From Bacteroidota bacterium (GTDB taxonomy: Bacteria; Bacteroidota; Bacteroidia; Bacteroidales; NBLH01): a stretch of DNA of 64,000 nucleotides. Positions 6,269-13,108 of this stretch are shown in pieces. How positions within the stretch are numbered: position 1 is the first letter of the stretch; every line of letters begins with the position of its first letter. The notes below the pieces were generated by a model. The model was not told the DNA's origin. It did no database searches and worked only from the letters and a program-made list of their open reading frames with translations. Position numbers and translations under genes: made by a program. The stretch is from the NCBI GenBank assembly GCA_025361565.1, contig JANYKN010000189.1, positions 62,001 to 126,000 of the forward strand, given 5' to 3'.

Positions 6269-7520
6269 AAACACCAGTACAGAGCGCAGCCGAAGCATAC
6301 CCCAATTGCGTTTTCCTGAATTTAAAGGGGAATGGGAAAAGAAAAAATTGGGGGAAATTGCGGAAATCAATCCTTCAAATAAAACCTTACCGGATGATTT
6401 TATTTACATTGATTTGGAGAGCGTTGTTAGTGGGGAATTATTAAAAGAAAACTTAATAAATAAAAATGACGCTCCAAGTAGAGCACAGAGAGTTTTAGAT
6501 AATGAAGATGTATTATTTCAAATGGTCAGACCTTATCAAAAGAACAATTTTTATTTTAATAGAATTGGAAACTATGTAGCTTCAACTGGGTATGCTCAAA
6601 TAAGAACAAAACAAAATTCAATGTTTGTTTTTCAATATTTACATTTTCAAAAATTTGTTGATAAGGTAATTGAAAGATGCACCGGGACTAGTTATCCTGC
6701 AATAAACTCAACGGATTTATCAAATATTTTAATATCACTCCCATCCCTCCCCGAACAAACCCACATCGCCCAATTCTTCACCTCCATAGACCAAAAAATA
6801 AGCCAACTCAAACAAAAGAAAAACCTTTTGGAGCAATACAAAAAAGGTGTGATGCAAAAAATCTTCAAGCCGTCAGCATTAGGATACATAGGATTAAAAG
6901 ATGAAAGGATTATTGAAGAAAATGAAATCCTTCAATCATCAAATCCTAAAAATCATAATCTAGACAGTTTGCGCTTTAAGGATGAGGATGGAGAGGAGTT
7001 TCCTGAGTGGGAAGAGAAGAAGTTGGGGGAAGTGGGAAAGTTTTTTGCAGGTGGAGATTTAGACAAATTAGATTACAGCAAAGTTAAAGATGAAAATCAC
7101 ATTTATCCTATTTATGCGAATGGAACAGGTGAGGGTATTTATGGTTATGCAACAACTTTTCAGTATAATTCAAATTGTGTAACAGTAAGTGGAAGAGGTA
7201 ATTTAGGAAATGCAAATGCAAGAATTCAAAAGTTTAATGCAATAGTTAGGTTAATTGTTATTGAACCTAAAGAATTTATGAATCCCAAATTTTTAGAAGA
7301 GATAATAAATAATACAAAATTTGCTATTGAAAGCACAGGAGTTCCCCAATTGACAGTTCCTCAAATTATTTCCTACAAAATACTTATTCCTTGCCTTGCA
7401 GAACAAACCAAAATCGCCAATTTCCTTACTGCCATTGATGAAAAAATAAGCCATTGCAGCAAGCAGATTCAAAAAACGGAGCAGTGGAAAAAGGGATTGT
7501 TGCAGAAGATGTTTGTTTGA
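6252..7520 (+). CDS. hsdS: type I restriction-modification specificity subunit HsdS
   Basis: DNA-recognition subunit with two target recognition domains that read the two halves of the site. In the 422-residue protein, TRD1 begins PQLRFPEFKGEWEKKKLGE (about 17). It ends at LPSLPEQTHIAQFF, followed by coiled helix CR1 (IDQKISQLKQKKNLLEQYKK, about 175-200). TRD2 begins LRFKDEDGEEFPEWEEKKLG (about 240) and ends with the second helix (AIDEKISHCSKQIQKTEQWKKG) at the C-terminus. Between CR1 and TRD2 lies an unusual 33-residue insert, PSALGYIGLKDERI...NHNLDS. It is the translation of a palindromic DNA element related to the GxxExxY cassette ends (6872-6965). The N-terminus also contains STERSRS, the translation of a common Bacteroidota repeat. 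Both insertions keep the frame. The gene starts inside the end of the BRO gene. Confidence 0.95.
   Translation: MKSANKNTSTERSRSIPQLRFPEFKGEWEKKKLGEIAEINPSNKTLPDDFIYIDLESVVSGELLKENLINKNDAPSRAQRVLDNEDVLFQMVRPYQKNNFYFNRIGNYVASTGYAQIRTKQNSMFVFQYLHFQKFVDKVIERCTGTSYPAINSTDLSNILISLPSLPEQTHIAQFFTSIDQKISQLKQKKNLLEQYKKGVMQKIFKPSALGYIGLKDERIIEENEILQSSNPKNHNLDSLRFKDEDGEEFPEWEEKKLGEVGKFFAGGDLDKLDYSKVKDENHIYPIYANGTGEGIYGYATTFQYNSNCVTVSGRGNLGNANARIQKFNAIVRLIVIEPKEFMNPKFLEEIINNTKFAIESTGVPQLTVPQIISYKILIPCLAEQTKIANFLTAIDEKISHCSKQIQKTEQWKKGLLQKMFV
6276..6297 (+). repeat. in-frame fragment of a GAGCGCAGYCGAAG-type Bacteroidota repeat
   Basis: Bases AGTACAGAGCGCAGCCGAAG near the hsdS start, read as STERSRS. From memory this sequence type is dispersed in Bacteroidota genomes. 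A related palindrome with GAGCGGAGTCGAAG occurs at 40318-40373. Confidence 0.5.
6872..6965. repeat. solo palindromic element inserted in frame in hsdS
   Basis: Starts GTCAGCATTAGGATACATAG and ends CCTAAAAATCATAATCTAGAC. The two halves are imperfect inverted repeats (GTC...TAGGATT..AAGATGAAAGGAT against the reverse complement GTC...TAGGATTTGATGATTGAAGGAT). Both halves match the two ends of the GxxExxY cassette at 3693-4236. It codes for a peptide without stop codons. Confidence 0.7.
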
Positions 7521-7563
7521 TTTTTTGATTTTGGCCAAATATTGAGGCTTAAAATTAGGATTT

Positions 7564-7604
7564 CGGTTTACTTTTTCTTAATTTTGTGCAATATTCGTAA
7601 ACCG
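7564..7604 (+). promoter_or_regulatory. promoter and operator of the XRE/ImmA-PIN pair
   Basis: A TAATTTTG -7 element (7579-7586, consensus TAnnTTTG) lies between the half-sites CGGTTTAC (7564-7571) and GTAAACCG (7597-7604), a perfect inverted repeat with 33-base centre spacing. The arrangement suggests autorepression by the XRE protein that starts at 7619. Confidence 0.55.
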
Positions 7605-7618
7605 CCAAAACAAAAATC

Positions 7619-8671
7619 ATGAAAGAGATATTTGCCTACCGCCTCAAAAATGCAAGGTTAATGAATGGATTTTCGTTACAGGATCTTGCTGAAAAAGTGG
7701 GTGTATCGAAACCCATGATAGCCAAATACGAAAAGGCACAATCCATGCCCGATAGTCCTCATTTAATCCTTTTAGCCCAAATGCTTGGTGTAAAGCCCGA
7801 TTATTTTTTTCAGCCTGCAAGCATTTCATTGAATCATGTCAATTTCAGGAAAAAATCAAAATATTCTGAAAAGCAAATCAAAAGCCTGAAAGCCAAGATC
7901 CTGAGTCAAATGGAAAATTACCTGGGCATTGAGGACGTTTTAGCCATTCAGTCTGAATTTACCAATCCATTGAAGGATTATGAAATTTCAGGCGGCGCAG
8001 ATATCGAAATAACTGCTGTTGAATTACGCAAAATATGGAACCTGGGTGATGATCCAATTTACAATGTAATTACCCTTTTAGAATCGAATGAAATTAAAGT
8101 AATAGAAATAGATGAGCCGGATCAGGATTTGTTTGATGGGGTTTCGGCACTAATAGACAATAAATATCCGATTATTGCCATCAACAAAAATTTCCCGGTA
8201 GAACGCAAACGGTTTACCTTGCTTCATGAGCTGGGACATTTGGTTTTAAACCTTACTCATTTTAATGAAAAGGAGCAGGAAAATCACTGTCACCGGTTTG
8301 CGGGAGCAATGCTTTTGCCCCAAAACACTATAATTAAAGAAATTGGCAATTACAGGGATCATTTAAGCCTGAATGAATTATTCAATTTTCAGAAACTTTA
8401 TGGTATAAGCGTTTCAGCTATAATTTATAGATTAACTGATTTAGACGTTATATCAGATGCAAAAAAAAGAAGATATTTTGTTGATAGAAACAGCATTCCT
8501 GGCTTTAAAGAATCAGTTGACAGGGTGCGTTTTTCGGGCGATGAATCATCCGGACGGTTTATCAGTTTAGTTTACCGGGCACTTTCGCAGGAAATTATTA
8601 CCATCAGCAAGGCTTCGTCATTGCTTAATAACAGTATTGAAGAAGTAAGAAACAATTTAGCAATCATTTAA
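7619..8671 (+). CDS. XRE-family regulator fused to ImmA/IrrE (M78) metalloprotease domain
   Basis: The 350-residue protein joins an N-terminal Cro/C1-type helix-turn-helix (about 5-60; FSLQDLAEKVGVSKPMIAKYEKAQ) to an ImmA/IrrE-type zinc peptidase domain. The zinc motif is HELGH at 203-207, with a following ENHCHRFAGAMLLP segment that supplies the usual third ligand region. Such fusions act as regulators in mobile elements and toxin-antitoxin-like pairs, where the protease domain inactivates a repressor. The gene is followed after 4 bases by a PIN-domain gene, so the two are almost certainly co-transcribed as a two-gene unit. A perfect inverted repeat around its promoter suggests autoregulation. 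It lies inside the restriction island between hsdS and hsdR. Confidence 0.9.
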   Translation: MKEIFAYRLKNARLMNGFSLQDLAEKVGVSKPMIAKYEKAQSMPDSPHLILLAQMLGVKPDYFFQPASISLNHVNFRKKSKYSEKQIKSLKAKILSQMENYLGIEDVLAIQSEFTNPLKDYEISGGADIEITAVELRKIWNLGDDPIYNVITLLESNEIKVIEIDEPDQDLFDGVSALIDNKYPIIAINKNFPVERKRFTLLHELGHLVLNLTHFNEKEQENHCHRFAGAMLLPQNTIIKEIGNYRDHLSLNELFNFQKLYGISVSAIIYRLTDLDVISDAKKRRYFVDRNSIPGFKESVDRVRFSGDESSGRFISLVYRALSQEIITISKASSLLNNSIEEVRNNLAII

Positions 8672-8675
8672 TACC

Positions 8676-9182
8676 TTGGCTTTGAAGATAGTAGTAAACG
8701 ATGCAAATATTCTGATAGACCTTGCGGATATTGATTTGTTGGACGAATTAACGAAATTGGATTTTGAGCTTCATACCAATGATTTGATAATTGCCGAAAT
8801 AGTAAATCCAAATCAGCTAAAGAAAATTCAGAAAATTATTGATGACAACAAATTATTTGTAGCCTCAGTAAAAGCCGAAGAATACTTGGAGATAATGAAA
8901 TTACAGACCAAAAACCTGAGTTTTGAAGATTGCTCTATTTGGCATTATACCAAAAAATTGAATGGAATTTTGTTGTCTGGTGATGGAAATTTGAGGAAAA
9001 TAGCAAAATCAGCTGGTTTAGAAGTAAAAGGAATATTTTTTATATTTGACCAATTGGTTGATAATAAAATTATTAGCTTTATAACGGCAATTGAAAAATT
9101 AAACAAACTCCGTTCTATAAATACCAGGTTGCCTCAAGAGGAGATTGAAAAAAGGATAAAGGCTTGGAGTGAAAATAATTAA
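8676..9182 (+). CDS. PIN-domain-like protein, putative toxin ribonuclease
   Basis: A 168-residue protein with four acidic residues at the positions expected for a PIN nuclease: Asp9 (NDANILIDL), Glu41 (IIAEIVN), Asp85 (LSFEDCSIW) and Asp103 (LLSGDGNLRKIA). PIN proteins are metal-dependent RNases, often toxins of type II systems. The partner here is the XRE/ImmA-IrrE protein immediately upstream, an arrangement known for PIN-like genes next to ImmA/IrrE genes. The start is a TTG at 8676, four bases after the upstream stop. No ATG occurs before the essential DANILIDL motif, so TTG is the only sensible start. Toxicity is inferred, not shown. A strong terminator follows. Confidence 0.8.
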   Translation: MALKIVVNDANILIDLADIDLLDELTKLDFELHTNDLIIAEIVNPNQLKKIQKIIDDNKLFVASVKAEEYLEIMKLQTKNLSFEDCSIWHYTKKLNGILLSGDGNLRKIAKSAGLEVKGIFFIFDQLVDNKIISFITAIEKLNKLRSINTRLPQEEIEKRIKAWSENN

Positions 9183-9194
9183 ACGTTGTAAAAG

Positions 9195-9229
9195 CAAAAA
9201 ACGCAGAGCTTCAAGGCCTGCGTTTTTTG
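9195..9229 (+). terminator. Rho-independent terminator after the PIN gene
   Basis: Arms CAAAAAACGCAG (9195-9206) and CTGCGTTTTTTG (9218-9229) pair perfectly, and more T-rich sequence follows. The A/T symmetry lets it work in both directions. Confidence 0.85.
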
Positions 9230-9330
9230 TTTTCCTTCGTCCATGCGATAGGATGGGCTTTTAGCAAATATATGAGAAATACTTTTTCGTTAAGTTTTTC
9301 TAATAGAATATTAAAAAATAAACCTATAAG

Positions 9331-9390
9331 TTGATTTGGACTAATTTATTCATATATTTGTCTCTAAAGTATGCCATTATTAGCATAATG
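9331..9390 (+). promoter_or_regulatory. promoter and candidate operator of the HigA-like regulator
   Basis: TTG (9331-9333), 19 bases, then TATATTTG (9353-9360) matches the Bacteroidota -33/-7 promoter. Just downstream are overlapping inverted repeats: TATGC/GCATA (9370-9374, 9383-9387) and CATTAT/ATAATG (9375-9380, 9385-9390). This is a plausible autoregulatory site. Confidence 0.55.
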
Positions 9391-9419
9391 AAGTTAAATC
9401 GGAATTGAGCCAAAGCCAA

Positions 9420-9746
9420 ATGACCAATAAAGAAAAATTTTTAGCATTAGTGAATTGGGAAGATTCCACATTTTTGGAGAAAACAAAATGGAGGATTGAA
9501 AACCGTGCTTGGTTAAGGCGCTCTCAAGGCATTGCTTTGAAAGTCTTAATCCGTCTTGACGAGCTAAAAATTACCCAAAAAGATTTGGCTGAAAAAATGA
9601 ATGTTTCTGCCCAAATTGTAAATAAATGGGTTAAAGGAAGTGAAAATCTTACACTTGAAACCATTTCAAAATTGGAGAAAGCTTTAGATATACAATTGAT
9701 GATTGTACCAAAAGATGATTCAAACGCAGACCAAATAATTAGTTAA
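9420..9746 (+). CDS. HigA-like helix-turn-helix transcriptional regulator
   Basis: Small DNA-binding protein of 108 residues. A C-terminal Cro/C1-type helix-turn-helix ([20 protein letters not shown], then [20 protein letters not shown]) follows an N-terminal helical part with [20 protein letters not shown]. This layout is typical of HigA-type antitoxins and orphan XRE regulators in Bacteroidota. No HigB toxin is adjacent on either side, so it is probably an orphan regulator. ATG 9420 is preferred over the in-frame TTG 9405 because the promoter and operator-like repeats end at 9390 and the protein aligns sensibly from MTNKEKF. It could control hsdR, 222 bases downstream, but that is only suggested by position. 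Confidence 0.82.
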   Translation: MTNKEKFLALVNWEDSTFLEKTKWRIENRAWLRRSQGIALKVLIRLDELKITQKDLAEKMNVSAQIVNKWVKGSENLTLETISKLEKALDIQLMIVPKDDSNADQIIS

Positions 9747-9968
9747 TCCAAGTTTTTGCTTCAATAAACATCCTATTTAACGAATATCTTCCACACACAA
9801 TTAATTATAAATGAATTTATTAATCATCATTTGTTTCCCAATTTGGAAGAATAAACTGGCAGTTGAATCGCTCATGAAGTTTTCTTGAATTAAGTGTATA
9901 TATTTGCATTGTTAGTATCTGATTTGCATATCATTTGAATTGCATTCGGGTCATTTTTAAAGATAGTA

Positions 9969-12806
9969 ATGGCAAAACAACCCGAACAAATTTTAGAAGA
10001 CAATCTGATAATTCAACTTCAAAAGCTGGGCTATGCTTATCTTGCTATCAATGACGAAAAGGATTTGCTTGCCAACCTTAAAGCTCAATTAGAAAAGCAC
10101 AACAACATTACTTTTACAGCCAAAGAATTTGACAGGGTTTTAAATATCCTGAGTAAAGGTTCGGTATTTGAAAAAGCAAAAACACTCAGGGAAAAACAAC
10201 ATATTGTAAAGGATAACGGTGAAAGCCTGTACTTTGAGTTTATAGAACAGGAAAACTGGTGTCAAAACCTTTTTCAGGTTACCAGGCAAGTAAGCATGGA
10301 AGGTACTTACAAAAACCGTTACGATGTTACTTTGCTTATCAATGGTTTGCCCCTGGTTCAAATTGAACTCAAACGCAGAGGAATAGAATTAAAAGAGGCT
10401 TTTAACCAGATAAACCGCTATCAGCGTCATTCGTTTGGTGCTTCCATTGGATTGTTTCAATACGTGCAAATATTTGTCATAAGCAATGGGGTAAATACAA
10501 AATATTACGCCAACAATAAATACCAATCCTTTAAACAAACTTTTTACTGGAGCCAGAACGACAATAAAACCATTACCCAACTGGAACAATTTACTTTTTG
10601 CTTTTTAGATACCTGCCATGTCTCTAAAATGATTTGCAAGTACATTGTTCTAAGCGAGGCCTATAAAATATTGATGGTTTTGCGGCCTTATCAGTTTTTT
10701 GCAGTTGAAGCTTTGATTGGAAAGGTAAAAGACACCAATAAAAACGGCTATATATGGCATACCACAGGTTCAGGCAAAACTTTGACTTCATTCAAGGCCA
10801 GCCAGATATTGATGAACTTGCCCCAGGTTAAAAAAGTGGTTTTTGTTGTCGACCGCAAAGATTTGGATTTCCAAACCACCAAAGAATTCAACAGCTTTAG
10901 CAAAGGTAGCATTGACGGAACTGACAATACCAATGCCCTTGTAAAACAGTTTTCGGATGATACCAAATTGATAGTTACTACTATTCAGAAATTAAATACT
11001 GCCATCAGTAAAAAGCAGTATTTATACCGAATGGATAAATTGAAAGATGAGCGGATTGTATTTATTTTCGATGAATGCCATCGTTCACAGTTTGGCGAAA
11101 CCCACGCCAGGATTAAATCCTTCTTCAACAATATCCAACTGTTTGGTTTTACAGGAACACCCATTTTTGCTGATAATGCGGTTAAAAACGAACATGGTAA
11201 ACGCACCACCAAAGAACTGTTTGGTGATTGTTTGCACAAATATGTAATTACCGATGCCATTAAAGACGAAAATGTATTGAAGTTTTCGGTTGAATATGTG
11301 GGCAGATACAAACAAAAAGAAGATAGTAAAACCAATATAGATATTGAAGTTGAGGACATTGACACCAAAGAGTTAATGGAATCGCCAATCCGATTGGGTA
11401 AAATTACCGATTACATTTTAGCGCATCATTACCGTAAAACTTACAACAAGGAATTCACAGCCATGTTTTGTGTGAGCAGCATTGAAACTTTGATTAAGTA
11501 TTACGATTTATTTCAATCCAAAAAAGAAGCAGGGCTTCACAATTTAAAGATTGCTACCATTTTTAGCTATGCAGCCAACGAAGATGATAAATCGGCCAAT
11601 GGTTTTATACCTGAAGAATTATCTGTTTTTGAAGAACCAAAGGTTTTATATGGACTGCAAGCCCACAGCAGGGAAAAGCTAGATGAGTTTATTGGGCATT
11701 ACAATAAAATGTTCGAAACCAATTTTTCAACCAGGGATAGCGAATCGTTTTACAACTATTACAACGATATTTCAAAAAAGGTAAAAGAACGCAAAATTGA
11801 CATACTGTTGGTTGTGAATATGTATCTCACAGGCTTTGACAGCACGACATTAAACACCATGTATGTTGACAAAAACCTCAAATATCATGGTTTGGTTCAG
11901 GCATATTCAAGAACCAACAGAATATTGAACGAGCAAAAATCACAAGGTAATATAGTAGTTTTCCGTAATCTCAAGCAAGCAACGGATGATGCCATTGCCT
12001 TGTTCAGCAACAAAGATGCAAAAGACATTATCATTGTTGAGCCTTACGAAGATTACGTTAAGAAATTTGACCAGGCTTTTAAAGATTTATTGAAAGTTAC
12101 CCCTTCGGTAAACAGTGTTAATGAACTGGAAAGTGAGCTGGAAGAGTTGGAATTTATCAAAGCATTTAGAGAATTGATGCGCTTGAAAAATGTTTTGAGC
12201 ACTTTTGCCGATTTTAGCTTTGATAACCTGGAGATGGACGAACAGCTTTTTGAAGATTATAAAAGTAAATATTTAGATCTTTACGATAAAGTAAAAACCA
12301 ACCACCAGAAGGAAAAAGTTTCAATACTGGAAGATGTTGATTTTGAACTCGAACTCATCCATCGAGACGAAATAAATGTAGCTTACATTCTTAAATTATT
12401 GGCCAACCTAAAAGGCAAAGACCAGGATAAAAGGCGAAAAGAAATCATTGATTTGCTTACAGGCGAAGTTAATTTGAGGAGCAAACGTGAATTGATTGAA
12501 AAATTCATTTTGGAAAATTTACCCCATGTTGCTGATTCCAATGATATTCCAGACACCTTTGAAAAATTCTGGAATGAAGAACAACTAATCGCTTTCAAAA
12601 AGTTATGCCAGGAAGAAAACCTGTCTTCAGGCAAAGTAGAAAAAATAATAGAAGGTTACCTTTTTGCCGAAAGAGAACCATTGCGTGATGAAGTCCTGGA
12701 TTTAATTGAAGGTGAAAAACCCACCATTTTAGAAAGGAAAAAAGTAGGCGACAGAATCCTGAGCAAAATAATGAAGTTTGTGGATACTTTTATTAATGGG
12801 ATGTAA
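9969..12806 (+). CDS. hsdR: type I restriction endonuclease subunit HsdR
   Basis: ATP-dependent translocase and nuclease subunit that cuts unmodified DNA when bound to HsdM/HsdS. The 945-residue protein has the N-terminal PD-(D/E)XK nuclease (Asp119 in RYDVTLLI, Glu133 and Lys135 in QIELKRRG). Superfamily 2 helicase motifs follow: Walker A HTTGSGKT (about 264-271), motif II DECHRSQFG (about 368-376) and motif III LFGFTGTP. The later motif MYLTGFDSTTLNTMYVDK precedes the QAYSRTNRI arginine-finger region (motif VI). The helical C-terminal part binds the methylase core. All key residues are present, so restriction activity is expected. It is separated from hsdS by the XRE/ImmA-PIN pair and a HigA-like gene. 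Confidence 0.95.
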   Translation: MAKQPEQILEDNLIIQLQKLGYAYLAINDEKDLLANLKAQLEKHNNITFTAKEFDRVLNILSKGSVFEKAKTLREKQHIVKDNGESLYFEFIEQENWCQNLFQVTRQVSMEGTYKNRYDVTLLINGLPLVQIELKRRGIELKEAFNQINRYQRHSFGASIGLFQYVQIFVISNGVNTKYYANNKYQSFKQTFYWSQNDNKTITQLEQFTFCFLDTCHVSKMICKYIVLSEAYKILMVLRPYQFFAVEALIGKVKDTNKNGYIWHTTGSGKTLTSFKASQILMNLPQVKKVVFVVDRKDLDFQTTKEFNSFSKGSIDGTDNTNALVKQFSDDTKLIVTTIQKLNTAISKKQYLYRMDKLKDERIVFIFDECHRSQFGETHARIKSFFNNIQLFGFTGTPIFADNAVKNEHGKRTTKELFGDCLHKYVITDAIKDENVLKFSVEYVGRYKQKEDSKTNIDIEVEDIDTKELMESPIRLGKITDYILAHHYRKTYNKEFTAMFCVSSIETLIKYYDLFQSKKEAGLHNLKIATIFSYAANEDDKSANGFIPEELSVFEEPKVLYGLQAHSREKLDEFIGHYNKMFETNFSTRDSESFYNYYNDISKKVKERKIDILLVVNMYLTGFDSTTLNTMYVDKNLKYHGLVQAYSRTNRILNEQKSQGNIVVFRNLKQATDDAIALFSNKDAKDIIIVEPYEDYVKKFDQAFKDLLKVTPSVNSVNELESELEELEFIKAFRELMRLKNVLSTFADFSFDNLEMDEQLFEDYKSKYLDLYDKVKTNHQKEKVSILEDVDFELELIHRDEINVAYILKLLANLKGKDQDKRRKEIIDLLTGEVNLRSKRELIEKFILENLPHVADSNDIPDTFEKFWNEEQLIAFKKLCQEENLSSGKVEKIIEGYLFAEREPLRDEVLDLIEGEKPTILERKKVGDRILSKIMKFVDTFINGM

Positions 12807-12842
12807 TGCTTGATTCAAAAAAAATGAAATCTCACCAAAACT

Positions 12843-12875
12843 AAAAAACCCTGATAAAATAATTTATCAGGGTTT
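12843..12875 (-). terminator. terminator of the tRNA-fMet gene
   Basis: Thirteen-base perfect arms (12846-12858, 12863-12875). On the minus strand the hairpin ends in six T, directly downstream of the tRNA. On the plus strand, after hsdR, the T-tract is poor. Confidence 0.8.
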
Positions 12876-12879
12876 CTAG

Positions 12880-12952
12880 TAGCGAGGACAGGACTCGAAC
12901 CTGCGGCCTCCGGGTTATGAGCCCGACGAGCTACCAACTGCTCTACCTCGCA
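12880..12952 (-). tRNA. initiator tRNA-fMet (anticodon CAU)
   Basis: The minus strand folds into a cloverleaf. The acceptor pairs GCGAGG/CCTCGC, the D arm is GAGC...GCTC, the anticodon stem is CGGG/CCCG with loop CTCATAA, and the T arm contains GGTTCGAGTCC. The anticodon CAU is complementary to ATG at 12917-12919. Initiator hallmarks are the lack of a 1-72 pair (U1 opposite U72), the A11-U24 pair and the three G-C pairs closing the anticodon loop. CCA is not encoded. Confidence 0.95.
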
Positions 12953-13108
12953 ATATATCTTATGTTTAGAACTTACTTTTTAATCGACTGCAAAGATAAG
13001 GCTTTTAATTGGATTTTGAAAATTTTTGCAAAATATATTTGACATTTGCAAGATTACTTATTCAATATTATATCTTAAGTCGTTTTATATCATGTTTTTA
13101 TATACTCG

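Noticed and set aside
12880-12952. tRNA-fMet as the integration site of the restriction island
   Set aside because: The tRNA 3' end faces the island, but no repeat of it was found near the left edge (about 1800-2120), and no integrase gene is present.
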